Source: Zeus faber (taxonomy: Eukaryota > Chordata > Actinopteri > Zeiformes > Zeidae). From it: 64,000 nt of DNA. Shown here in pieces: positions 1 through 11,700 of this stretch (position 1 is its first letter; every line of letters begins with the position of its first letter). The notes under the pieces were generated by a model. The model made no database searches and was not told the DNA's origin. It was given only the letters and a program-made list of their open reading frames with translations. Made by a program: the position numbers and the translations under genes. The stretch spans positions 30,121,615 to 30,185,614 of the forward strand of contig OY482860.1 of the NCBI GenBank assembly GCA_960531495.1, given 5' to 3'.

Positions 1-479
1 TAGATTTCCATATATTGTTACACACACAAGTTTCTATGGCCATGGTTCGCATTATGACATAGGAAGGAGTTTGTAATGCATGTACACAACATAGCATAAT
101 AATAAATTTCCCATCAACATCCACCACCAATCCCCCTCTTTGGAGAACTTTTTTACCATGTTTTGGTTCTCCGCTGGGGTCCCCACAGTGCAATCCGCAC
201 CCTCACAACATTTAAAGGTCCCCCATACGGAAAAAAGTCAATAACTTCTGATTTAGAATTCTAAATGGGATATGAAATTATGGAATGATACATGGATATT
301 TCTGTAGATTTATGCACCGGCGTCTGGAGGTTCAACGCCTTTCGCGTCCCGCAGGTAAAGAGGCCAAAATGAGCTGCTGGACCCGGGTGTCATGTTCACA
401 TCAGAGCCGATCGGAGCTGGAGCCGATTAAAACCCGGGTCTATTGCTGGGTCATTTGACCCGGGACTGAGACCCGGGTT
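1..479. other. unassigned sequence with repeated CCCGGG-containing motif
   Basis: No coding sequence is recognised. Between about 378 and 479 the motif ACCCGGGT or a one-base variant recurs four times. A related direct copy, with CCGGGTCATATTGCCGAGTCA in place of GGGTCTATTGCTGGGTCA, lies at about 1131-1155. This looks like a decayed non-autonomous DNA transposon split by the LINE fragment at 480-926, but the family cannot be named. Confidence 0.3.
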
Positions 480-926
480 TTTCCTTTGAAGAGAGCAGTC
501 GTCCGGGTCCTTCGCTAGCCTTGCAGAAGGGATGGTGTATTGTGCCTTGAACTGTGCATAGATGGTGTTTACCACGTCAGAAAGAGAGGCGGTGGGCTGG
601 GCATCACTGCTATTTCTCCCTTTGTAGTCTGTCTGCGTTTGGTTTCAGAGCTGGGGTAGTTAGACTCCAACTTGTCTCTTTTGGCATCTCTGATAGCCTT
701 CCGTAGGTATATCTGGACCGTATCTGGACTTCCTCAAGGTCTCCGGGTCCCCAGAACTATAGACAGAGGACCTTGCTCTGAGCTTAGCATGGACATCACC
801 AGTAACCCAGGGCTTTTGGTTGGGAAAAGTCCTAATATTGACTTTCAGGACGACATCATTGATGCAGTTGGAGATGTAGGCTGAGAGAGAGTGTGTATTT
901 ATTAATGTCGTCACCAGCTGCAACAC
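480..926 (-). mobile_element. LINE ORF2 fragment (inter EN-RT region)
   Basis: The minus-strand frame at 660-926 carries the segment FPNQKPWVTGDVHAKLRARS, typical of the linker between endonuclease and reverse transcriptase in fish CR1/L2-group LINEs. A related but distinct version (FPNQKPWVDKSIRCALNA) occurs at about 3.85 kb. Only a short piece is present, without EN or RT catalytic motifs, so it is a dead fragment. Confidence 0.6.
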
Positions 927-1424
927 AATACATCAGCAAGTTGATGGTTTCAAAACAGTACTGGAGAGAGACAATGGCTTCCTCACTCTAGCGTTGAACT
1001 GCCCGAAGAACAAGTTTTTCCTGTTTTAGCCGCTGAATTGAGGTGTGATCCGCCTAATACCCCTTTCCCACCGTGTCAAAAACCCAGTAACACACGCTAC
1101 CAGCCAGCATTTGTCATCAGTGGGAAATGTAACCGGGTCATATTGCCGAGTCATTTGATAATGCATAATAATTATCCATGTGCTTCTATTCACTTGAAAA
1201 ACTAATTTCTAAGGTATTTTGTTTTTCTCAAAATGTCATTCTCCATTAAGCATTTTTGTGATTAAAGAAGTGGAGGGGACACAAACAGTTTTAAAAGATG
1301 ATGGGACATGCCCCCCCATCACCTGTGGGAATTATGCCCCTTACTAGTTCTATCATTGCATATCATTGCTACACACTGTTGCTCTATACTATTTCTACTT
1401 CACTATAATGTAATCGCATCTATT
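927..1424. other. unassigned, no gene seen
   Basis: No coding pattern is recognised. The stretch at about 1020-1155 resembles the CCCGGG-motif segment at 378-479 and may be the other part of the same interrupted element. Confidence 0.3.
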
Positions 1425-2515
1425 TATTTATTTTTTTGACCTGTGCTGTCAGCATGCTGGACATACGAGTATTTGTGCCATTGCATCGAGGACAGAGTTA
1501 GTTGCAAGTGCAGTTCAAGTTCTCCACCTGCAATGAAACTCTTTATTCGTTCTTAAATCATCAAGAACTGCTGCAATAAATCTGTCCTGTGGACGACCTG
1601 TAGAATGACAAGAGCACAGTTTTTGGTTAAAGAGAACCACCACCAACCCCCCTGTTTGGAGAACTATTCATCATGTTTGGGTTTATAAACAACTGATCAC
1701 TACTCCAAGAGGAAGAATCACCACGGTGAGACAAATAAACATAGAAACAAACAACATTTACATAAAAACATCAACATTGGACGACAACATGTGTTGAAAA
1801 ACAGTGAATTAGATCCAGGAAAACTAGGTGTGTGTGTGTGTGTAAGGGGTCCACCGGTGAGTGTACATGTTTATCCCAATTGGTTCTGGTGTAGAAGGTC
1901 GGTATTATGTTGCGGCGCCTTCAAGCAGCGGAAAGGGCCCTGAAGGCCCCGAACTCTGCAGGCCTGTAGACACCCTACGGCTACAGGAAAGCTCCGAGTA
2001 TCCTGCCCTGTGCCCAAAGAAGATCCGCAACCCCAGCAACCCGACGCCCAGCTCCGAGGAGCATAATCCAGTCCCAGGGAGCACAAGGAGACCCCGCACC
2101 CAAGGGGCGCACACATACAACCAACCCCCAGGTGCCGGCACAAGACGCACCCGCCGGCACAGATCCTGGGCCACGGGTGCAAGGCACTGTCCGCAGGCCT
2201 GGATCCCGGCCCCATGGCGACAGACCGACACGCCGTGGGCCACGGAAGGCAAGCCACCAGGCGCAAGCCGCCTGGACTCCAGCCAGCCAACCACGCCCCC
2301 ACACCAACCTGCCAGCGACCCCGCAATTGCAGTGAAAACTGCAGGGTTGGGAGTGCGAGTCCTTCAGGCAAGTCAAACCCGAATCACTCGCACCCCTCCT
2401 GTCCCGCAGACTCTGGTCCGATGGAGTGTTTTTCGGGGTCGAATTGGTGTGCCAGTGTATGTGTTCTAAGCTAATGCGAGTGGGATAAAAATTTCGGGAT
2501 GGACGAGAAGCACGC
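1425..2515 (-). mobile_element. L1-clade 3'-UTR copy, GC-rich (minus orientation)
   Basis: Read on the minus strand this matches the 3' part of the L1 at 37.1-42.7 kb. The right part is GC-rich. The left part holds the AT-richer terminal block ending near 1425, with the AATAAAGAG-like signal and the GCATTGCAGG-type terminal block also seen at 42548-42665. Long open frames in the GC-rich part, on both strands, are composition artefacts. The right edge abuts an RTE fragment near 2515. The same segment recurs at 5.55-7.2, 54.2-54.9, 55.2-56.1 and 57.6-58.1 kb. Confidence 0.6.
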
Positions 2516-2926
2516 TTGGGCGTGTTGGCAGGTTTAGACGCGGTGGCACTGACAAAAAGGCAGGTACCTGAACTGGAGGTGGTAGAGTTGAGGATGTTGA
2601 AATTTTCATTGGGAGGGACAAGGATGGACAGGATTAAGAATGAGGACATTAGAGGGACAGCTCCGTTTGGACAGTTTGGTGGAAAAGTGAGAGAGGCCAG
2701 ATTGAGATGGTTTGGACACTTGTGGAGGAGAGATGAGTTACATTGGGAGAAGGAGGCTGAGGGTGGAGCTGCCAGGCAAGAGGAAAAGAGGAGGCCAAAG
2801 AGAAGCTTTATGGAGGTGCTGAGGGAGGACATGTAGGCGGGTGGTGTCAGGGAGGAAGATGTGCAGAACAGAAGGTGTTGATCCGCTGTGGCCACCACTA
2901 ACGGGAGCAGCCGAAAAATGTTAGAA
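2516..2926 (+). mobile_element. RTE-clade LINE 3' end (pol C-terminus)
   Basis: The plus-strand frame at 2516-2836 contains the C-terminal signature of RTE-type reverse transcriptases: a TRMDRIKNEDIRG motif, then REARLRWFGHLWRRD, then a basic RRPKRSFMEVLREDM segment. The frame stops early and continues in another frame toward the tail at about 2926. It is 5'-truncated and inactive, and directly abuts the copy Z remnant of slc5a7. Confidence 0.65.
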
Positions 2927-2934
2927 GACATAAA

Positions 2935-3311
2935 GTAAGATCTGCTGTGAGGCAGTAACACCCGATGCCACAGCATGGGAGCAGCACAGCAGAGGATTAG
3001 GAGGAAGAAACAAGGAGACTTTAACAGAAGAAAAATAAGTCTATTACTTCATCATGTCTTGGTTTTCCTCTCATTTCAGGCATCCGAGAGGGAGCTGCAA
3101 TGGGTGATCAAAACTGTGGTGGCCGTTTTTGGTGTCGTTGGTAAATTACTGACCACGTTCCAAAATGACGTATTTTCTGGCTATTTGGTGAAGCTGTTAT
3201 ATACGTCTTCTTGTTTCCTCAGCTCGTTTGTGTTCTTTTCTTTGATCAATCTAATGGATATGGTATTGTGGGATTTGTGGTGAGTTTACTGTTGAAAGGC
3301 TTGTTTGGGAG
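2935..3311 (+). pseudogene. slc5a7-like: slc5a7-like copy Z: truncated last exon plus end of preceding intron
   Basis: About 140 bases upstream of 3080 align by eye with the intron 7 ends of copies A (30.18-30.32 kb) and B (61.88-62.01 kb), including the acceptor TTCAG at 3075-3079. The exon begins ASERELQWVIK, against [11 protein letters not shown] in A and B. A short deletion near 3165-3190, in the segment matching the FQNSILEFW region, shifts the frame into an early stop. Homology then ends abruptly at about 3311, where a LINE fragment begins. The last about 80 codons, including the final membrane span and C-terminal tail, are missing. No other exon of this copy lies upstream in the window. 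It is non-functional as it stands. Confidence 0.85.
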
Positions 3312-4475
3312 CCACTGATTCAGCCAGGTAGATGTTGAATATTGTAGTGAACACCGGAGCTAGCTGGTTAGCACAGGTCTTCAGTACTCGCCCAGATATA
3401 CCATCTGGGCCCGCTGCTTTCCTGGTGTTCACCTGCATCAGAGCCCTCCTGACCTCGTGCACTGACACTGAGAGTGCGCGCTCATCCCCAGCGGTGTAAC
3501 TCCAATTAGCCGGCGAGCTAGCGGTGTTGTTGCCAGACTCGAATCGGGCATAAAAGGAGTTCAGTTCGTTGGCAAGAGAGGTGTCCACACTTGTGGCTGG
3601 GGAGGAGCTGCTCTTGTAGTTTGTTATTGTCCGCAGCCCCTCCCACAAGCATCTGGTGTCCCCCCGCTCCATCTGTAGCTCCACGGTCTCTCTGTACGTC
3701 CGTTTAGCGTCCTTCACCGGCCTCCGGAGATTGTACAACGCCGCTTTGTAATTGTCCATATTTCCGGATACAAGACCGTCGTTGTAAGCGGCCGTGTGAG
3801 CATTCAGAGCGCAGCGGATGGATTTATCAACCCACGGCTTCTGGTTTGGAAATATCCGAACTTTCACCGTGGGAACGATGTTGTCGGCTAGCACAGCCAC
3901 AAAACTCACTGCCACCACCGTAAACTCGCTGACGTCACTTGAAGTTGATTGAAACATGTCCCAGTCTACGTCAGTCAGAGCGTCCTGAAGCGCAGCCTCC
4001 GATTGGTCCGTCCACCGCTTCACTTCCCTCGTCACGACCAGTTCTCACGCGATCAGAGGCCTGTAAACAGGAACCAGCGAGATCGTGGCGTGGTCAGATT
4101 TCCCGAAAGCAGGGAGCGAGACGGTCTTGTATCCGTTTTTGTAAGGTGTGTAGCAATGGTCCAAAGTTCTATCTCCCCTGGTGGCACACATGATGTGTTG
4201 GTGGAAATTAGGCAGAACTTTTTTTAAGGTTGGCCCTGTTAAAGTCCCCAGTCCCCACCACAGCCGCGTCGGGATGTTTGTTTTGAAATCCGCACAACAC
4301 GTCATACAGGTCCGACAGTGCTGTGTCGGTGTGCGCTTGCGGTGGGATATAAACGACTGTGATGATCACCGTGCTAAATTCCCGGGGGAGATAAAATGGA
4401 CGGCATAGGATGGTCCGCTGTTCCAGGTTCGGCGAGCAGGAGTGGGAGAGAAACTTGGTGTTGTTGGGGTTACAC
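3312..4475 (-). mobile_element. LINE family alpha (CR1/L2 group) fragment, both ends missing
   Basis: The minus-strand frame at 3286-4035 (249 codons, mostly element) carries the linker FPNQKPWVDKSIRCALNA and the pre-RT motif [20 protein letters not shown]. Minus-strand frames at 4045-4540 encode the end of an apurinic-like endonuclease, including GTGDFNRANLK. The element stops just after the LAESV segment at 3312, so the RT core and 3' end are absent. Loss of the 3' end is atypical for LINE insertion and suggests later deletion. The same family occurs at 20.1, 45.3 and 48.6 kb. Confidence 0.7.
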
Positions 4476-5130
4476 CAGCGGTTGTTGGTTTGTTGGTTTG
4501 GTTTGTCGGTTTTCGTGTTTTTCCTCTGAAATCTCTGCAAATTCCGTTGAAGATGTTAAATGACAGAGAAATACAATTTTGCAAATGCATAGTCAGTTGG
4601 ATGTGCTTCTCAAATCCAAAATGTAATTTAGCAAAACAGCATGAGTGGACAAAGCCAGACAGACACGTTAAATTCTGGTCAATCATATTAACAATATAGC
4701 CGCCATCAGTCCTCAAAAACCTGAGTTTTTCCATCTCTATGGCTGAAATCATATCAGCCTTGCCTCCAAATTTGTCTTTTTGCGATAGTTCCTCCCCTGC
4801 ATAAAATACTGTTGCATGTCTGTAGGGAAACACAGAGTGGTTTAAGAGCGGCTGAAGATGGCCAGTCCAGCTTCCAGTTGGAGGCCTTTTATAGGCCTTT
4901 GAGTTCCAGTCAAATACGTTGCCCATTCGGTATCTATCCTGGAAGGGGGTTTTCCTCCTTCTGTGACCCCTTCTCAAGGTTTCTTCCTTTGTAGTTTTCT
5001 GGGAGTGTTTCTTTGCCTTAAGACTTCGGGATGTCGTTGACTACAATGTGAAATGTCAAGTTTCGAAAGCCCTTTGAAACAGTATTGTGCCTAAGGGCTA
5101 TATAAATAAGATAGATGTGACTTGGATGAG
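4476..5130 (+). mobile_element. probable LINE 3'-UTR/tail
   Basis: The segment from about 4800 ends with AAAGCCCTTTGAAACAGTA and then GGGCTATATAAATAAG near 5095-5110. This is a tail style common to several fish LINE 3' ends. No coding domain is visible and the left border is unclear. Confidence 0.4.
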
Positions 5131-5312
5131 ATAAGATATCATATATAGGATATAAGAGAAAATCTTTGTTTTTTCAACAGCAGAAGTTGACAGAACTGTG
5201 CAGGTATTTAGTGTAAGTATGTATGTAAACATTGTGGAGGGGCTGGAGAACCTCAAGAATCCCAAAGGGATGAACACCTGGCAGTTGATTGCAAGTGACA
5301 CATTTACCTGCC

Positions 5313-5553
5313 TACTTAAGCCTGACAGTCTCTCCCAAGCCCAAGGGAAGGGAGGGATCTCTCAGCATACTGATGGATATGCAGAAACCTCGATAGGGTA
5401 AGCGGCCTCTGACCTGAAGTATTGATATAGACTTCCTGTTCGGGGATTACTGGATGAATTTGTATTAAGGATGTTTTATTTTGCAAAGGGAGCCATAGGC
5501 CAGAATTTGGGATAAAGCGAAGTTGTCCTTAACTAACTGTGCGTTACTCCTTT
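5313..5553 (+). mobile_element. LTR-like fragment shared with 44.1 kb
   Basis: This stretch aligns with about 44105-44345, sharing the blocks AAGCCTGA, GGTAAGCGGCCTC and GGGATAAAG in the same order. At 44 kb the block follows a Gypsy integrase-like end, as a 3' LTR would. Here it is isolated and cut on the right by an L1 3' end at about 5554. Confidence 0.5.
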
Positions 5554-5980
5554 TTATTTTTACTCAAGTTCTCAACCTGCAATGCAACTCTTTATTAATT
5601 CTTCAATCATCAAGAACTGCTGCAACAACTCTGTCCTGTGGACGACCTATAGAATGACAAGAGCACAGTTTTTGGTTATGGAGAGCCACCACCAACCCCC
5701 CTCTTTGGAGAACTATTCATCATGTTTGGGTTTATAAACAACTAATCACTACTCCAAGAGGAAGAATCACCACGGTGAGACAAATAAACATAGAAACAAA
5801 CAACATTTACATAAAAACATCAACATTGGACGACAACATGTTTTGAAAAACAGTGAATTAGGTCCAGGAAAACTAGAACTACAACTGGTCCCGTGGCCTC
5901 TTCCTGTCATAGTTATGGCAGCAAATGAGGGAGAAAAGGAGAGGAAAGCAACCAGGAGGGTGCTGGGGTGCACTCCAAGC

Positions 5981-6078
<98 letters not shown>

Positions 6079-7215
6079 GGGGTCCACCGGTGAGTGTACA
6101 TGACTTATCCCCATTGGTTCTGGTGTAGAAGGTCGGTATTATGTTGCGGCACCTCCAAGCAGCGCAAGGGGCCCCGAAGCCCCCCGAACTACACAGCCCC
6201 GCGGACAACCCCCGGTTGCAGGAGATCCCCGGGTACCCCGCCCTGCGACCACGGAAGACCCCTGGGCCCCCAGAGAAGCCAGAGGGCCGTGGAGCAACTC
6301 TCGCACCCAGCCAGAGGAGCATGACCAAGTCCCAGGGAGCACGAGGAGGCCCCGCGCCCCAGGGGCGCACACATACAACCAACCCCCGGGCGCAGGCACA
6401 GAACCTGGGCCACGGGCGCAAGGCATGGACGGCGGGCCCGGATCACGGCCCCACAGTGACAGACCGACACCCCGCCCGAGCCGCCCACCCCATGGGCGGG
6501 CCGGCAAGACCCACACGCCCACCCACGGCCCGCACAAGGGGGGGGGGCGCCCCACCGCAGCCGACCAGGCGTGAGTGCCAAGTGACCATACACGTAGCAG
6601 CAAGTGCCCAGCGCGGGGCACCTCTGTGTTACACCTGAATATACAGGCCCTCCGCCACCCCCAGCACCCGGGGCGCCCGCCGCAGAGAAGCCCCGCTGCA
6701 GAAGCAAAAGGCCAACAGCCGCCCCCCACTCCCCAACCCACCCCCACAATGACAAGCAGTCCCCCCAGGGGTCCCGGAAGTCACCGAGCGGTGCTCTCCT
6801 CAGCCCCGCCAGGTCGCAGCACATCCCAAGCCACCAGGCGTAAGCCGTCAGGACTCCAGCCAGGCTGGGAGGGGGGGCCCACCCGACCGCCCCCCGGCCA
6901 ACCACGCCCCCACACCGACCCGCCAGCGACCGGCCACCCCGGAAAACCCCAGTGTTCAATGTGTGCTGTTGGTAACTGCAGTTAAAATAGCGGGGTTGGG
7001 GGTGCAAGTCCTTCAGGCAAGTCGAACCCAAATCACTCGCTCCCCTCCTGTCTCGCAGACCCTGGTCCGATGGAGTGTTGTTCGGAGTAGGATTGGTGTG
7101 CTAATGTGTTTGTGTTCGAAGCTAATGTGAGTGGGATTAAAATTTTGGGACGGACGAGAAGCATGCTTGGGCAGGAGCGTGGCAGGCAAGATGGCAGCTG
7201 CCCGCCGCATCCCCA
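5554..7215 (-). mobile_element. L1-clade 3'-UTR copy, GC-rich, with internal GT microsatellite
   Basis: This is a longer version of the repeat at 1.43-2.5 kb. Read on the minus strand it runs from a CCCACCCACAT / CAAGATGGCAGC block near 7190-7220 through about 900 bp of GC-rich sequence. It then passes a CA/GT microsatellite and reaches the terminal block with a polyadenylation-like signal. Frames of 129-280 codons on both strands are composition-driven and share no recognisable domain. Confidence 0.6.
5983..6076. repeat. (GT)47 microsatellite
   Basis: An uninterrupted 94-base GT run lies inside the L1 3'-UTR copy. Short GT or CA runs sit at the same internal position in the copies at 1831-1842 and 54779-54810. 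The tract therefore grew from a site carried by the element. Confidence 0.95.
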
Positions 7216-7229
7216 CCCACATTGCCATA

Positions 7230-9600
7230 GTAGGTGCAGATTCATAAAGAAAAGTGTCACAAATATGGTAAAATAGAACACATTAGCAGAGCAGACAGGG
7301 CCAGATCACCTTCTGGGAAACCCAGCATTAAGGGGGGAGGGAAGCAGAAGGCAGCCAGAGAAGAGCACAACTTTGGCACAAACCACATAAAAAAAATGTA
7401 GAGGCAGAAGATCAGGAGGAAGAGCTGTTCACCATTTATAATATGTCACGGGACAGAGAGGGAGACGAGCCTTTTCTGATTAAACTCAAACTCAACCAGG
7501 CAAAGGTGGAGTTTAAATTGGATTCAGGTTGTCGTGCCACCATTATGACAGATGCAGAGTACCTTAGACTTTAGGGAAAAGGGGACGATGCCTGTTTTTG
7601 AGCAATGTGAAATATTACTGAAGACCTATACAAATGAGCCAGAGCCTACTAGTGGTTACGGCCAAGTAACAGTGCAGCATGGTAATTTTGTAAAACAGCG
7701 ACCTGTTTTTGTAGTGCCAGGCTCAGGACCAAATCTGTTAGGAAGGACTTGGAAGAAACCGCTACAGATAATATGGCCAGTGCCTCAATTTCTTGAAGAA
7801 AGGCAGTAAGCATTGCAGGATCTGCTAGCTCAGCATGGGAAGGTTTTTAAAGATGAGCTGGGTATATTTACAAGGCCTCCATCATATGTAAATAATGAGC
7901 AGCAACCCACGTTTTACAAACCCAGACAAGTACATTTTGCCATGAGTGCTAAAGTGAAGTCTGAGATTGACAGGCTGCAGAAGGATAAAATATTTGTCCA
8001 CTAGAATGGGTGGCGCGCATAGTGCCAGTAGAAAATCCCAATAAGGATATTAGAATCTGTGGGAATTTCAGGTTGACAGTTAATAAAGTCTCAAAGTTAG
8101 AGCAGTATCCATTCCCCAACCCAGAAGACCTGTTTGTAAAATCGTCCAGAGGAGTCAAGTTCACAAAGTTTGTTATGAGCCACGCCTACCTGCAGATTCC
8201 ATTGGAGGAGGAATTAAGAAAGCTGATGACAGTGAACACACACAAGGGCCTGTGCACATACACACGTCTATCGTTTGGAGTGCGGTTCAGTCCAGCAGCG
8301 TTCCAGAGGACTACAGCACCTACCACTGTCACAGAGATCAGAGCTTTTCTGGGACAACTCAATTACTACCACAGATTTCACCAGAGTTGCCAACCTTGTA
8401 TGCACTCCTAAAGAAAGAAGCCAAATGGGAGTGGGATAAAGAGCAAGAGAGTTATTTTGGAAAGTCTAAAAAGTCAATATGTAATCATCGATGGTGTTGG
8501 TCCACTATGACAGTCAGAAGGTCCTAGTCCTGTTATGTGATGCATCATCATAGTGTGGCTGGTAAGTGTGCTGTAGTGTGATGTTAGTGTGATAGTGTGA
8601 GACAAAACGGGACTGTTTTGTCTCACAAGACAAGAAATGGACTAGAGTGACCAATTGGATTTGTGTTGGGATGTTTGGACTGGAGAGATTCCACGAGTAC
8701 ATTTATGATAGGAAGTTTGTCATATGTACTGATCACCAACCACTTTTGACCCTGATCAGCGATACCAAGGCTGTGCTGCTGAATGTGTCACCTAGGATCC
8801 AACAGTGGGCAGTAACATTGAGAGCATATGAGTATTCCATCATCTACAAGGCTGGAAAATATCATGGGAATGGTGATTCTCTGAGTAGACTGCCACTGCC
8901 ACACCCACTTCTTACCAGTGAGTGGGAAGAGCAGGTCCTGATGTTCAAGGAGGTGGATGCAACTCTGGTGACGGGTGAGCAGATCGGTACCCTAACCACT
9001 CAGGACCCGATGCTGGCACATGTTCGTGAGAATGTGGTTCAGGGGTGGCCAGATACAGTGGATAGTGAATTTTCCCCTTTCAGAGTGAGGAAATTCATTT
9101 TAGATCAACTACCCCAGTGTCAACCGGGTGTTACCAGAATGAAATCGCTTGCTATGAGTTACCTTTGGTGGCCAAAGCTTGACAAAGACAGCGAGACTGT
9201 TATGAGCATATGCAGTGTTTGCCAAGGCCACAGACTGCTCCTCTTCATCCCTGGGAGTGGTGAGGAAAGCCTTGGAGAAGACTACGCATAGACCATGCTG
9301 GGCCATTCCTGGGTAAGATGCTTCTTCATACTAATTGATGTACATTCAATATAATGAGATGTATGTTAAGTTTCAGCAAACATGGACCACCAGAAATGTA
9401 TGCTAGTGACAATGCAAACTGTGTTGCAAGTTCAGAGATCAAGGACTTGAAGAACTTCACCTATGGTCCAAAATGGATTCCAGGTTTTGTAGTATCAGCT
9501 ATGGGTCCAGTCTCATATAGAGTCCTGTTGGGGAATGGTAGCATCTTTGAGCTTGAAAGAAACATCTCCTGGATGCACTGGGACACATCTTCAGTGATGT
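7230..9600 (+). mobile_element. Gypsy-type LTR retrotransposon pol, decayed
   Basis: Domains appear in order on the plus strand. An aspartic-protease-like LDSGCRAT lies near 7520. RT segments at 7813-8411 include a degenerate active-site region. A tethered RNase H-like segment at 8647-8890 includes TDHQPLL. An integrase zinc-binding-like stretch at 9100-9230 includes YLWWPKLD. A C-terminal integrase-like stretch lies at 9440-9560. Multiple stops and frameshifts break the reading, and part of the RT core and the integrase catalytic core are missing. No flanking LTR pair was identified. The left part (7230-7500) reads as gag/protease-like and is less certain. Confidence 0.7.
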
Positions 9601-11700
9601 ATCCTGAGATCATTGGCTGTTTCGGGTCTCACAACATCAGACAACCTCCCCCAGGTGACCCAGCCGGGGTTAAACATGCCCCGGCCTGCGTCCCAGTAGC
9701 AACCCACGGATCTGCCCTTTTGAGCCACAGCCACCTCGTGGCTTTCTCTGCGGCTTCGCTTGCAGATTTAATGGCCCTCTTGGCCGCCCCTGTCACGCCC
9801 AAACAGCCTAGGACTTTGCAGAGAGAGCGTCCTGCAAAGCCTCTGCAGCCAACTTGGGGATGGTAGCTCAGGCGGTAGAGCTGGTGGTCTAGTAATCTAA
9901 AGGTTGCTGGTTCGATCCCAGGCTCTTCCTGCTAGCATGCTGTAGTGTTGAGCAAGACACTTAACCCCTAATTGCTCCTGATGGCTGCGTCCGTCGGTGT
10001 TTGAACAATTGTAAGTCGCTTTGGATAAAAGCGTCTGATCAATGAAATGAAATGTAACTTCTATTGGCTCATAGAATTTCCTCCAGCCCCTGCCCCTGCA
10101 CTCCTCCACCAGTTCCTGATATTTGGCACATTTCCTTTCGTTGGCTTCCTCATCGGCTCTTCCCAGGGCACTGTAAGTTCCAGCATGATCAGGTGTTTTG
10201 AAGCCTCAGAGGTGATGATCATGTCTGGCCGGAGAGATGTTGATGCAATGTGCTGGGGGAACCTCAGCTGTTTTCCCAGGTCAACATGCAACTGCCAATC
10301 AGGGGCTGTGTGGAGGAGTCCTGTTGTTGTCTGTGGACATGCCCGGGGTCTCTCTCCAGCTTTGATGAAGGGGGCTGCCTTCTTCGGAGCATGATGGTGT
10401 TTGCTGGTGCTGATGGCCGAGGCTATGCTCTCAGCAACTGCTTTCAGAACCTGGTCATGGCGCCAACGGTAGCGACCATCAGCCAGGGACTTTGGGCAGC
10501 TGCTGAGGAGATGTTCCAAGGAGCCTCTTCCGGAGCACAGGGGACAGGATGGTGTCTCGCTCTTCCCCCACACATGGAGGTTCGCTGGGCTCGGAAGGGC
10601 ATCATAGACGGCCTGCACAAGGAACCGGACACGGTGGAAGTCTGCCTGCCAAGTGACTTTGCGCTGCAACGCGCTCTCCCATCTTGTCCATGCCCTCTGC
10701 TGCCGGAGTCCCACTGCCCTACTCACTCGCTCCTCCTCCACACCTGCTCGAACCTCTTCCTGGAGTAGATGGTGTCTCTCCTTTCCCCGGGCCTGACTCA
10801 CTTGGGTCTTTGGGAAATAGCCCAGGCCTGCTCTCCCTGTCGCCAAGACCCCTACCAGTGCTTTTTTCCTTAGGCGTGACTCTGCCACCTCCACTGCCTT
10901 CTTAGCCTTCCACTTCCTTCCTGTCCTCACTTCAATCCCAGCTGATGACACCTTGCTGTCCCTGGAATCCCTGTACTGTAGGGCTTCTCTTGTACGTGCC
11001 ACCTTGAATTCTTCAGTGAGCCCACTGAAGGGTAGCTGGAGGGTGTTACTTGTCCCGTACAGGGCAGCGCTGTTAAGGCTGCGGGGAAGGCCCAGCCACT
11101 TCCGAAGAAAGCCACTGCTCTTCCTTTCGAGGGATTCCACAGTTGTTACAGGGACTGCGTAGACGAGGAGAGGCCACAAGACTCTGGGCAGAATGGAGTG
11201 CTGGTAGATTCAGGCTTTAAATCTACCAGGCAGGCCGGACTTGTCCACCTTGGTGAGCCACGCTCCTAGTTGTACACCAAACTCCTGGATGGCAGCAGAG
11301 TCTTTCAGGCTTGAGTCAAAGAGCTTCCCCAAGCTCTTGACTGGTTGCTCCGTGATGGATGGGATTGCAGTTCCAGAGATCGAAAACCGGAACTTGACCA
11401 TCACCTTCCCCCTCTTCAGTACCATGGACCTCGACTTGGAGGGCTTGAAACTCATCCTAGCCCATGTGATGAGTCTCTCCAATCCCTGCAAGATCCACCT
11501 GCTCCCTGGGACCAATGTTGTTGTGATGGTAAGGTCGTCCATGTAGGCTCTTATAGGGGGCTGGCGAACACCTGATCTGGATAGGGGCCCTCTGCATTCC
11601 ACCTCTGAGAAATGATCAAATCTTAGCAAGACCAGATACAAGTCTAGGCAGAGCAAGGGGAGGTGCCATCACCACTTCGCCACGACACTGCTGTAATAAA
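9600..11700 (-). mobile_element. R2/HERO-type LINE with restriction-like endonuclease, split by a SINE
   Basis: The minus-strand frame at 11210-11656 carries an RT fragment with the catalytic YMDD box in AYMDDLT. The frame at 10061-11179 carries the C-terminal region: a CCHC-like finger (CPLCSGRGSLEHLLSSCPK) and a PD...ELTVPWE endonuclease-like core, the arrangement of R2/NeSL/HERO-type elements with a restriction-like endonuclease. Near 10.1 kb the frame shifts. A SINE then occupies 9855-10053, and the reading resumes on its other side with the terminal basic/Trp-rich segment (EAAEKATRWLWLKRADPW). The 5' half is missing. The element is dead. The 9600 border with Gypsy sequence is approximate. 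Confidence 0.7.
9855..10053 (+). mobile_element. tRNA-derived SINE with L2-like tail, inserted in R2-like LINE
   Basis: The head has a pol III A-box-like TAGCTCAGGCGG at 9864-9875 and a canonical B box GGTTCGATCCC at 9909-9919. The body includes GAGCAAGACACTTAACCCC. The tail is GTAAGTCGCTTTGGATAAAA, followed by ATGAAATGAAATGTAA, which is shared with the L2 tail at 17.32 kb and implies mobilisation by L2 machinery. The flanking AACTT on both sides (9851-9855, and about 10054) is the likely target-site duplication. Confidence 0.85.

Noticed and set aside
1861-2976. Long open frames on both strands of GC-rich DNA (202, 166, 129 and 331 codons)
   Set aside because: They overlap each other in opposite senses, lack known domains and lie in the repeated L1 3'-UTR segment; they reflect GC content only.
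5767-7031. Frames of 115-280 codons at the GT microsatellite and GC-rich block
   Set aside because: They translate the dinucleotide run into Thr-His or Val-Cys repeats or follow GC-rich UTR sequence; no homology or start context.
9864-9919. A functional tRNA gene
   Set aside because: A- and B-box-like sequences are present, but no complete cloverleaf was seen and the unit continues into a SINE body and L2-like tail.
10250-10768. Plus-strand 172-codon frame
   Set aside because: It is the antisense shadow of the R2-like endonuclease frame at 10061-11179.
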